Source: Planctomycetota bacterium (GTDB lineage Bacteria; Planctomycetota; MHYJ01; JACPRB01). From it: a DNA stretch of 8,165 nucleotides. Of the stretch, positions 1-5,904 are shown one piece after another. The DNA lies in the NCBI GenBank assembly GCA_023261405.1, contig JAHFOZ010000236.1, forward strand, positions 1-8,165, given 5' to 3'. How positions within the stretch are numbered: the stretch's first letter is position 1; each line of letters starts with the position of its first letter. The notes beneath the pieces are model-generated. The model saw only the letters and a list, made by a program, of their open reading frames with translations, was not told where the DNA came from and made no database searches. A program made the translations under genes and the position numbers.

Positions 1-6
1 ACTATC

Positions 7-117
7 ACCCGCACACCGGTGGTGCACATTGACCCGAACATCAGTGGTGCACCAAACCCGCACATGGGTGGTGCAGTAAACCCGGCTACACGTGGCGCAC
101 TATAGCCCGGCTAATGA
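7..117. repeat. Degenerate 24-25 bp tandem repeat array
   Basis: Four clear units and one decayed unit begin at about 7, 32, 56, 80 and 105, a spacing of 24-25 bp. Each unit opens with ACCCG (GCCCG in the last) and the first four carry a GGTGGTGCAC-like core at 18-27, 43-52, 67-76 and 91-100. The core tends toward the palindrome TGGTGCACCA, which is complete at 45-54. Units become less perfect toward the transposase: the fourth core reads CGTGGCGCAC and the fifth has lost it. The array probably continues to the left of the window. Its right edge, about 117, is where the neighbouring transposase stops resembling its family. It is not a CRISPR array because there are no unique spacers between the units. 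Possible roles are iteron-like protein-binding sites, a mobile-element end or a recombination hotspot. The sequence does not decide between them. Confidence 0.75.
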
Positions 118-1245
118 CACCAAGTGGGCCCGGGGCGGGGGAATCAGCGCCGCGAGCTTCTCGAGCAGTTCGACCGGCTCAAGGATGAGATGGGTGCTCC
201 CGTCCACCCGCGGCCGGCGGAACCGGTAGAGCACCCGGCCGTCCGGCAGCCGCTCCAGGCGCTCCTCCGCGAAGGGCGGGCGAAGCAAATACCTGCACAA
301 CTGCTCCAAACCCTTGCGGTCGCCCTTCCGGATCCGCACCCCCGCGTGCAGGCTCCAGCTCCCGTTCTCCGCCGTGAAGGGCTTCTCCACCCAGTCCGGC
401 CCCTCCCCCGGCCCGCGCCTCCCGATCACGTCCACCTTGTGGGGGGGATCCGAGAGGGTCGTCCATTCCCGGATCGACGCCGCCTGCACCCAGGCCAGCA
501 GGTCTTGATCCTCGAACCCGTCCCCGCCGGGGTCCCCGAAGCCCGCATATCCCTTCCTGGCCAGGAAGTCCCCGATCCGCTTGACCACCCGCTCCAACAC
601 CCGGTCCAGGTCCTCCTGCGAGGGGGGATTGAGTGGCATGAAGCGCAGCTCGTCGCTCCGGCCGTCGGCCACGTAGACCCCGTCCAGCACCATCGAATGG
701 AAATGGACGTTCAGATTGATCGCCCCACCATACCTCTGTATCGCCGTGACCGCCCCGCACCTGGCCGTCCCGGCCGGCTTTACCCCGCTTCGGCGCCTCA
801 GGTCCCGGAAGACCTCCTGGATGAAGATCTTGTGCGCCCCTCCCAGGAGCTTGGCGTCGCGGGCCAGCAGAAACCGGATCGCGCGGGGCATCGAGAGCAC
901 CCACTGGCGCGTCGGAGCATGGGGAAGGACGAAATCGACCAGATGGGCCGCGACGTCCGACATCCGGCGGCCCTCGCACGAAGGGCAGATCCCCCGCTGC
1001 TTTCAGCTGAAGGCCACCACGATCTCGTGGCCGCAGCCCGGGCACAAGAACCGGGCGAAGCCGTGCTGGAGAATACCGCAGCGGAGGTACTCGTCGAAGG
1101 CGTTGCGGACATAGACCGGCAGGCCCTGGCCGTCCCGCGCCCTCGCGTCCGCCGCCGCGAGGAAGGTGTTCAGGTTCCCATTGACCAGATTCCACAGGAC
1201 CGACTTCTCCGGCTCTCTCCGCCGGTACGCCGAGCTAAGCCCCAC
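100..1245 (-). pseudogene. Decayed IS91-family (HUH) transposase
   Basis: The reading frame starts at a GTG (1245) and gives YRRREPEKS, a Cys-rich zinc finger (C56, C68, C71), VAFS, then a TGA stop at 1003-1005. In the same frame it resumes with KQRGICPSC and RRMSDVAAHLVDFVLP. In this family the residue after VAFS is normally Cys, so TGC appears to have become TGA. Downstream are the HUH nickase motif HFH (about residues 181-183 of the joined frame) and CRYLLRPP with the likely catalytic Tyr (about 319). After IPPPRAHLV the family normally continues for many more residues, but here five unrelated residues and a TAG at 100-102 follow, inside the repeat array. Two independent lesions make this a dead element rather than a sequencing slip. 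A downstream fragment from ATG 963 (287 aa) could be translated but would lack the zinc finger. Members of this family transpose through a single-stranded, rolling-circle-like route. The exact GTG start is uncertain because the frame stays open upstream. Confidence 0.85.
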
Positions 1246-1538
1246 GCTCCGGGATTCGCAAGCGGCGTGCCAAAGACCTTCCCAGCGGAGGGTCGCGCAC
1301 GGCCACCGGTCCGCGTTACGTTTCGTAACATGGCCCCGCCCGGCGCCACCCTCCGATGATGTGTAATAATAGGTCCTATCATGGGACCGCTGGGCCGCCG
1401 CGCTGCAGGCAACCGCCAGGGACCCGCAAGCGCGGGGCCCACCCGCCCGATCGGGCCGCCACGGCGTGCGGGATCAGGGGGCGACTGCAATGAGCCGCCG
1501 CCTGCGGGCCGACCCCGCGAGTCGATGGAATATCGGCT
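1246..1538. other. Gene-free gap with small palindromes
   Basis: This 293-bp stretch separates the start of the transposase remnant from the end of the LysR gene. I find no open frame with recognisable protein character on either strand; the short frames crossing it have the arginine/proline-rich look of shadow translations. It contains an inverted repeat at 1315-1329, a 12-bp perfect palindrome GCCCGATCGGGC at 1445-1456, and a GC-rich 5-bp stem at 1504-1518 (GCGGG/CCCGC) just past the LysR stop. That stem has no T-run, so I do not call it a terminator. The gap probably includes the upstream end of the transposable element, but no terminal boundary could be fixed. Confidence 0.5.
1315..1329. 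promoter_or_regulatory. Inverted repeat upstream of transposase
   Basis: GTTACG (1315-1320) and CGTAAC (1324-1329) form a perfect 6-bp dyad around TTT. It is AT-richer than its surroundings and lies about 70 bp upstream of the GTG used by the transposase remnant. It could be an operator or part of the element's terminal hairpin. No cognate protein is identifiable. Confidence 0.35.
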
Positions 1539-2432
1539 CTAGGCCGGCCGCGGCTCGCGGAGGAGGATGTCCAGGAGCGCGCGCAGGCCGGTGGAGAGGT
1601 GCTTGCGCCGGTGGTGGACCACGTAGAGCCAGCGCTGGATGGGGAGGTCGGGGATCCGCAGCTCCGCGAGGCGTCCCTGCGCGACCTCCCATTTGATCGA
1701 GTGCCGGGAGAGGACCCCCACGCCCAGCCCGGCCGCCACAGCGCGCTTGATCGTCTCGGGGCAGCCGAGCTCCATCACCTGGGGCTCCAGGCGGCGCTTC
1801 CCGAACCAGACCTCGAAGAGCTTCCGCGTGGCCGACTCGCGCTCGCGGAGGAGGAAGCGCTCCCCAGCGAGGTCCTTCCAGGCCGCGCGCCCCTTCTTCG
1901 CGAGCGGATGGTCCACCGCGGCGAAGAGGACGATCTCGTCCCTCACGAAGGGCTTGGAGACGAACTCCTCGGGGTCGGGCTCGAGGCCCACCACGCCGAG
2001 ATCGACCTCGTTTACCCGCAGGAGGTCCATGATCTTCCCGCTGTTTCCGATCGTGAGGGCGGCGCGCGCGGACGGGTACTCCCGCTCGAACTTCCCGAGG
2101 AGGACGGGGAGGAGGTAATTGCCGGGCGTGGTGCTCGCGCCGATCTTGAGGACTCCCTGCACGCCGCCCTCGGACTCCTGGGCGGCGAGCTTGAGCTCGC
2201 GCACGTCCTCGAGGATGCGGCGCGATTCCCGCGCCACGGCCTCGCCGGAGCGGGTGAGGTGGATCGTCCCGCCCACGTGCTCGAAGAGGCGCGTGCCCAG
2301 GCTCTTCTCGAACTCGCGGACGTGGGTGGAGACGGCGGGCTGGCTCAGGCGCAGGGTCCGCGCGGCGCGGGTGAAACCGCCCGTCTCCGTGACCGCCAGG
2401 AACGAGCGCAGCCACTCGATCCGGAGCGACAT
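1539..2432 (-). CDS. LysR-family transcriptional regulator
   Basis: A 297-aa protein, the usual length for the family. An N-terminal winged helix-turn-helix runs from about residue 5 to 63 (LRSFLAVTETGGFTRAA, then LSQPAVSTHVREFEKSLG and LFEH). A two-lobed periplasmic-binding-like effector domain follows from about residue 90, with TTPGNYLLPVLLGKFEREYP at its start and GLGVGVLSRHSI in its second half. The YLLP...F...YP pattern resembles the CysL/CbbR-like branch, but the effector cannot be named. The frame extends 13 codons upstream to an ATG at 2471. I chose the ATG at 2432 because the predicted transcription start falls almost on the upstream ATG, and because a LysR-type dyad lies between the two. 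A GGGGAG directly abuts the chosen ATG, closer than ideal. The gene follows the sulfatase on the same strand but has its own promoter. It may control itself, the hydrolase/sulfatase pair, or genes outside the window. Confidence 0.9.
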   Translation of the reverse strand: MSLRIEWLRSFLAVTETGGFTRAARTLRLSQPAVSTHVREFEKSLGTRLFEHVGGTIHLTRSGEAVARESRRILEDVRELKLAAQESEGGVQGVLKIGASTTPGNYLLPVLLGKFEREYPSARAALTIGNSGKIMDLLRVNEVDLGVVGLEPDPEEFVSKPFVRDEIVLFAAVDHPLAKKGRAAWKDLAGERFLLRERESATRKLFEVWFGKRRLEPQVMELGCPETIKRAVAAGLGVGVLSRHSIKWEVAQGRLAELRIPDLPIQRWLYVVHHRRKHLSTGLRALLDILLREPRPA

Positions 2433-2435
2433 CTC

Positions 2436-2456
2436 CCCATCAAGAAGCTTGATGGG
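2436..2456. promoter_or_regulatory. Likely LysR autoregulatory operator
   Basis: CCCATCAAG (2436-2444) and CTTGATGGG (2448-2456) are a perfect 9-bp inverted repeat with a 3-bp spacer. The core reads ATC-N9-GAT, which fits the T-N11-A rule for LysR-family sites (T at 2440, A at 2452). It lies 3 bp upstream of the chosen lysR ATG and downstream of the predicted promoter, a position suited to autorepression. In the transcript it could also fold into a hairpin close to the ribosome binding site. Binding by this particular regulator is inferred. Confidence 0.6.
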
Positions 2457-2479
2457 TCTTGCTCTTTTCATCGTGGACG

Positions 2480-2508
2480 AGGATAGTCCTTCGCGCCGGA
2501 AGGGTCAA
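2480..2508 (-). promoter_or_regulatory. Sigma70-type promoter of the LysR gene
   Basis: On the minus strand, TTGACC (2508-2503, five of six matches to TTGACA) and TATCCT (2485-2480, four of six to TATAAT) are separated by exactly 17 bp. Transcription would begin near 2473, giving an untranslated leader of about 40 nt before the ATG at 2432. The promoter sits in the 84-bp gap between the sulfatase stop and that ATG. Confidence 0.55.
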
Positions 2509-2516
2509 GGACGGGG

Positions 2517-3836
2517 TCACCTGGGCACGTTGATCTCGCGATGGCGCGCCCGCAAGCTCTCCGCCATCTCCCGCGCGCGCTCCGGATGTTCCGCGGCGAG
2601 GTCCCGGGTCTCGGAGGGGTCCTTCACCAGGTCGTAGAGCTCGAAGCGGTCGAGCGCCGCGTTCGAGAGGAGCTTCCACGGGCCCTCGCGCAGGGCGAGC
2701 GTCCACGGCGTGCTGATCGCCTTGTCGTACTGCCAGTAGAGAGGGACGGCACGGGCCACGGTCTTCCCCTCGAGCGCCGGGAGGAGGCTTGCGCCGTCGA
2801 GCGCGCGGCCGGCCGGCGGCTTCAGGCCCAGCGCGTCGCACAAGGTCGGCAGCAGGTCCGTGCCGACGGCGGGCTCCGCGCAGGTCTGGCCGGGCCTGGT
2901 GCGGCCGGGCCAGCGGAGGAGGAAGGGGACGCGGAAGCCTCCCTCGGTGACATGGAGCTTCATCCCCCGGAACGGCCCGGGCGAGCCGTGCGAGCGGTGC
3001 GACCCCTTGTAGCGGTTGAGCGTCTCGGGCCCGTTGTCCGAGGTGAAGAGGACCACGGTCCCCTCCGCGAGCTTGAGCTCGTCGAGCGCCGCGAGGATGC
3101 GCCCCGCGGCCCGGTCGAGGTTCGCGACGTTCGCGTGGTGCAGGGCCTGGCCGGGCTTCACGGCCAGCGGGTACTGCGCGACCAGGTCGTCCGGGGAGTC
3201 GATCGGCTCGTGGGGCTCGTGGAACCAGACGTTGAGGAAGAAGGGCTTCTTCGGGTCGCGTCCCTCCTTGAGCCAGCGCAGCGCCTCGTCCGCCAGGATC
3301 CCGCAGGAGTATCCCTCGAGCTTCCCGACGCGCTTGCCGTCGCGGAGGAAGTTCACCGGGTTGCGGTGGCTGGGGGCGGCGTTGTTCTGCGTGGCGAGCC
3401 ACGTGTCGAACCCGTGGTCGGCGGGCGTGGGCTCGGAACCGTCCATCTTCGAGTTGAGGTGCCACTTCCCGAAGTGGGCGGTCGCGTAGCCGGCGTCCTT
3501 GAGGAGCCGGGCCGCCGTGAGCTCCTCCCGGGGGAGGAAGATGCCGGAGTTGGGCGGGATCCAGTCGCGGATGCCGTAGCGGTTGGGGTTGCGGCCGGTG
3601 AGGAGCGCGGCGCGGGAGGGGGAGCAGACAGGCATCGCCGCGCAGCCGTGGGTGAACGTCGCAGCCGATGCCGCGAAGCGGTCCAGGTTCGGCGTCTTGA
3701 TCATGGGATGGCCCGTGCAGCCGAGGTCGCCGTAGCCCAGGTCGTCGGCCAGGAGGACCACGACGTTCAGGCCGCTCTTTGCAGATTCTTGGGGCGCGGC
3801 GGCCAGGAGCAGCAGGAGGAGCGCGGAGAGTCTCAT
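2517..3836 (-). CDS. Secreted type I (formylglycine) sulfatase
   Basis: A 439-aa arylsulfatase-family hydrolase that removes sulfate esters, most likely from sulfated sugars outside the cytoplasm. Residues 1-14 are a leucine-rich signal peptide. The metal-site Asp pair is LADDLGYGD (D31, D32). The catalytic motif CSPSR has C71, which becomes formylglycine, and R75, followed by the family signature AALLTGRNPNRYG. Other active-site motifs are GKWH (K124, H126), FHEPHEP (H206), TSDNGP (D267, N268) and K293 in GMKLHVTEGG. The C-terminal part, ending with YDLVKDPSETRDLA, is the normal family tail, so the protein looks complete. The ATG at 3836 starts the signal peptide and overlaps the upstream hydrolase stop as ATGA. 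The open frame runs further upstream to 4571, but that stretch is a shadow of the hydrolase gene. Sulfatases of this class need a formylglycine-generating enzyme, which is not in this window. Substrate is unknown. Confidence 0.95.
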   Translation of the reverse strand: MRLSALLLLLLAAAPQESAKSGLNVVVLLADDLGYGDLGCTGHPMIKTPNLDRFAASAATFTHGCAAMPVCSPSRAALLTGRNPNRYGIRDWIPPNSGIFLPREELTAARLLKDAGYATAHFGKWHLNSKMDGSEPTPADHGFDTWLATQNNAAPSHRNPVNFLRDGKRVGKLEGYSCGILADEALRWLKEGRDPKKPFFLNVWFHEPHEPIDSPDDLVAQYPLAVKPGQALHHANVANLDRAAGRILAALDELKLAEGTVVLFTSDNGPETLNRYKGSHRSHGSPGPFRGMKLHVTEGGFRVPFLLRWPGRTRPGQTCAEPAVGTDLLPTLCDALGLKPPAGRALDGASLLPALEGKTVARAVPLYWQYDKAISTPWTLALREGPWKLLSNAALDRFELYDLVKDPSETRDLAAEHPERAREMAESLRARHREINVPR

Positions 3837-5269
3837 CGGCGCACCACGGACAGCGCGAGATCCTCGCTGAAGGCGGGGGACTCCAGCGTCTTCTCTCCTC
3901 CCGCATGGGAGAAGTCCTCCGTGCCTGCGGCTTCGCCCGTCTTCGTGTCCACCCAGCGGAGGCGCCAGGCGCCGGCCGGGAGCTCGAAGGCGAGCGAGGC
4001 GCGGATTTCTTTCCTCTCTCGCCGGAGGGGGCCCTTGGCGGGCAGCGGTTGGTGGAGATAGAGCGCGACCTGGCGGCCGGGCTCCGAGAGCGCGCGGACG
4101 CCCAGCCCGGCGTCCACCTTCCGGACGATCGTGGCGTCGGGCGCCATGCGGACGAAGTCGAATGCTTCCATGAAGTCCTTGAGGATGCGGAGCTGCTTCC
4201 GCAGCGCGGGGCTGCCGCCTCCGGGAGATTTGTAGTCGAGGAAGGTCCCCGTGGCGTTCTTCGCGGTGAAGGAGTAGTCGAGGTTGTTGTAGAGCGCGCC
4301 GCCGGCCAGGATGAACTCCCAGGCCTCGGTGCGGTAGAGGACGTCGTCCTTCCCGCGGAAGCCCGTCTCGTTCTCGCCGATCGGTTTGCGGAGCCCCCAG
4401 TTCATGGCGACGACGTCGGGAGGGACGCAGTAGTGGAAGTTGAAGATCGAGACGCCGGGGTGGGGCTTCTCGACCTTCGCGCGGCCGTTGGCGATGTTCA
4501 TCGAGACGAGGTGTTTTTTCGGGAGGGCCTTCTCGGTGTCGTGGATGACATCCACGATGCGGTGCTGCCACTCCAGGGTCACGCCGGCGAAGTACGGCTC
4601 ATTGCACACCTCGTAGAAGAGGTTGTCGAAGGCGTTGAGCTCCTGGACGAGCTTCCGGGTGCAGCGCTCCTGGATCTCGAGCAGGTCCTTGTGTTTGAGC
4701 GTGTAGACCTCCTCGCGTCCGCAGGCGCCCGCCCCGTTCACGTTGTTCGCGGCATGCATCGGCGAGGCCCTCCAGAGGTTCTCGTCGTAATTGGGGCACC
4801 AGAGGTTCAGCTCGATGACCACGCCGCAGCGATCGGCCAGCTGGAGGAAGCCCTTCAACCGCGCGAAGTAGGCCTCGTCCCACTTCGAGAGATCGAACTT
4901 GTTCCCGCCCTGCGCGTAGCCGGGGGTCTCGCTGCGCGCCCACGGGCAGACATAGCGTCCGGGATGGGGGGCGAGGGTGTTGTCGGTGATTCCGAATGAG
5001 CCGGGGATTTCCCGGTAGGTGCCGGCGAAGAGCCGGGTGTGGTTCATCCCGTCGGCCTGGAGGGTCTTGAGATAGGCGGCGTAGTCGAAGTCGAGGTTGA
5101 GGACCGCGCCGTAATGCTCGGCGGAGGTGATGAGGAGGGTGGGCCTGCCGCGCCAGGAGAAGACGCGCGGGTTGTCCGGGTGGAGGGAGAGGGGGCCTCC
5201 GGCGGACCCGTCCTGGCCAGGGGCGGCGCAGGCGCCAAGGGCGATCGTCAGGACGAGCAGGGAGCGCAT
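3833..5269 (-). CDS. Exported TIM-barrel glycoside hydrolase (GH5-like)
   Basis: A 478-aa exported glycosidase candidate. The N-terminus ends in LGAC (Cys14), a plausible lipobox, so it may be an anchored lipoprotein; ordinary signal-peptide cleavage is the alternative. The segment from LSLHPDNPRVFSWRGRPTLL at about residue 27 to about 370 looks like a clan-A (beta/alpha)8 barrel. YEVCNEPYF carries the NEP acid/base Glu (E224), FNFHYC fits strand six, and PIGENETGF supplies the likely nucleophile (E299, or E301). The last about 100 residues have the strand-rich pattern of a small beta-sandwich (VALYLHQPLP, AWRLRWVDTKTGE), as in related hydrolases with a putative C-terminal accessory domain. 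The exact GH family and substrate cannot be assigned by eye. It is the first gene of a two-gene operon with the sulfatase, which points to a sulfated polysaccharide or glycoconjugate. The start is set by the signal sequence; a weak AGAAG lies about 6 nt upstream. Confidence 0.85.
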   Translation of the reverse strand: MRSLLVLTIALGACAAPGQDGSAGGPLSLHPDNPRVFSWRGRPTLLITSAEHYGAVLNLDFDYAAYLKTLQADGMNHTRLFAGTYREIPGSFGITDNTLAPHPGRYVCPWARSETPGYAQGGNKFDLSKWDEAYFARLKGFLQLADRCGVVIELNLWCPNYDENLWRASPMHAANNVNGAGACGREEVYTLKHKDLLEIQERCTRKLVQELNAFDNLFYEVCNEPYFAGVTLEWQHRIVDVIHDTEKALPKKHLVSMNIANGRAKVEKPHPGVSIFNFHYCVPPDVVAMNWGLRKPIGENETGFRGKDDVLYRTEAWEFILAGGALYNNLDYSFTAKNATGTFLDYKSPGGGSPALRKQLRILKDFMEAFDFVRMAPDATIVRKVDAGLGVRALSEPGRQVALYLHQPLPAKGPLRRERKEIRASLAFELPAGAWRLRWVDTKTGEAAGTEDFSHAGGEKTLESPAFSEDLALSVVRR

Positions 5270-5361
5270 TCCAGCTTCTCACTATATATGGGGACCGGGG
5301 CGGGCGCGATTCTTTCCGGATTCGGGGTAATGGGCCGGGTCGCGGGGCTTATAGTTGGAGC
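5270..5361. promoter_or_regulatory. Divergent promoter region
   Basis: This 92-bp spacer separates the minus-strand hydrolase operon from the plus-strand sigma-factor operon and must hold both promoters unless they lie inside genes. The same hexamer TATAGT, five of six matches to the -10 consensus, occurs on both strands: 5286-5281 facing the hydrolase and 5350-5355 facing the sigma gene. Good -35 boxes are not visible at standard spacing for either. The sigma-side hexamer ends 6 nt before the ATG at 5362, so that transcript would be leaderless or nearly so; the GGAG at 5357-5360 is too close to the ATG to act as a normal ribosome site. The remainder is GC-rich. Confidence 0.4.
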
Positions 5362-5904
5362 ATGGAATCTCTCCGTCGAGTCCTCGCCGGCGACCGCGAC
5401 GCCTACGGGGACGTCGTCCGCGAGCACCAGGAGATGCTTCTCGCTTACGCCGCCTTCCGGCTGCCCGATCCGGCCCTGGTCGACGAGGTCGTCCAGCAGA
5501 CCTTCATCCGCGCCTACGAGCAGCTCAAGGACTGCCGTCCGGAGAAGGATTTCGGGGTCTGGCTCCGGACGATCTGCAGGTTCATGATCCTCGCCGAGCT
5601 CAAGCGCGCCGTGCGCGACCGCGCCAACCGCCAAGGCTACCAGCAGGCCGTCAGGCAGCAGCTCCTCACGGCCGCGATCGAGGAGGATCTGGGACCAGAC
5701 ACGGACGCCCTGCTCCATCTCCGCCGCTGCATGGAGGGGCTCGAGAAGCACGCCCTCGCCCTCGTCGCCGACCGCTACGAGAAGCGGCTCAAGGTCGAGG
5801 AGATTGCTTCCAGGGTCGGTCAGTCCGCCTCCTGGGTGGCCACGACGCTCTTCCGCATTCGCGAGACTCTTCGGTCCTGCATCGAGCAGGCGGCCCTCGA
5901 ATGA
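5362..5904 (+). CDS. ECF-type RNA polymerase sigma factor
   Basis: A 180-aa sigma70-family protein with only regions 2 and 4, the ECF layout. Region 2 covers about residues 9-85, with VVREHQEMLLAYAAFRL and VDEVVQQTFIRAYEQL (core-RNAP and -10 recognition) and FGVWLRTICRFMILAELKR. A linker of about 35 residues follows. Region 4 (about 118-175) has the helix-turn-helix VEEIASRVGQSASWVATTLFRIRETL that reads the -35 element. The RLPDPALVDEVVQQTF pattern resembles the sigma subfamily described from Rhodopirellula and Verrucomicrobium. The stop overlaps the start of the FecR-type gene as ATGA, the usual arrangement of a sigma factor and its membrane-bound regulator. Whether it activates its own operon or the divergent hydrolase operon is not shown by the sequence. 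Confidence 0.93.
   Translation: MESLRRVLAGDRDAYGDVVREHQEMLLAYAAFRLPDPALVDEVVQQTFIRAYEQLKDCRPEKDFGVWLRTICRFMILAELKRAVRDRANRQGYQQAVRQQLLTAAIEEDLGPDTDALLHLRRCMEGLEKHALALVADRYEKRLKVEEIASRVGQSASWVATTLFRIRETLRSCIEQAALE

Noticed and set aside
7..117. CRISPR array
   Set aside because: The 24-25 bp period is all repeat, with no unique spacers and no cas gene nearby.
124..1359. Long plus-strand open frame of 411 codons across the transposase region
   Set aside because: It is the antisense of the IS91-type gene. Its translation is Arg/Pro-rich without domain motifs, whereas the minus strand shows clear zinc-finger, HUH and Tyr motifs.
1445..1456. 12-bp palindrome GCCCGATCGGGC as an operator
   Set aside because: Such GC palindromes arise often by chance in DNA of this composition, and nothing nearby gives it a role.
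2486..2502. Terminator hairpin after the sulfatase (CCTTC/GAAGG stem)
   Set aside because: The stem is only 5 bp, has no T-run, and coincides with the spacer of the LysR promoter.
3837..4571. Upstream extension of the sulfatase frame to 4571
   Set aside because: The extra 245 codons lie inside the hydrolase gene in another frame and have no family character. The signal peptide begins at ATG 3836.
5355..5900. Upstream extension of the FecR-toroid frame to a TTG at 5355
   Set aside because: This stretch is a shadow of the sigma factor gene. The FecR-type N-terminus begins at ATG 5901 with the ATGA overlap.
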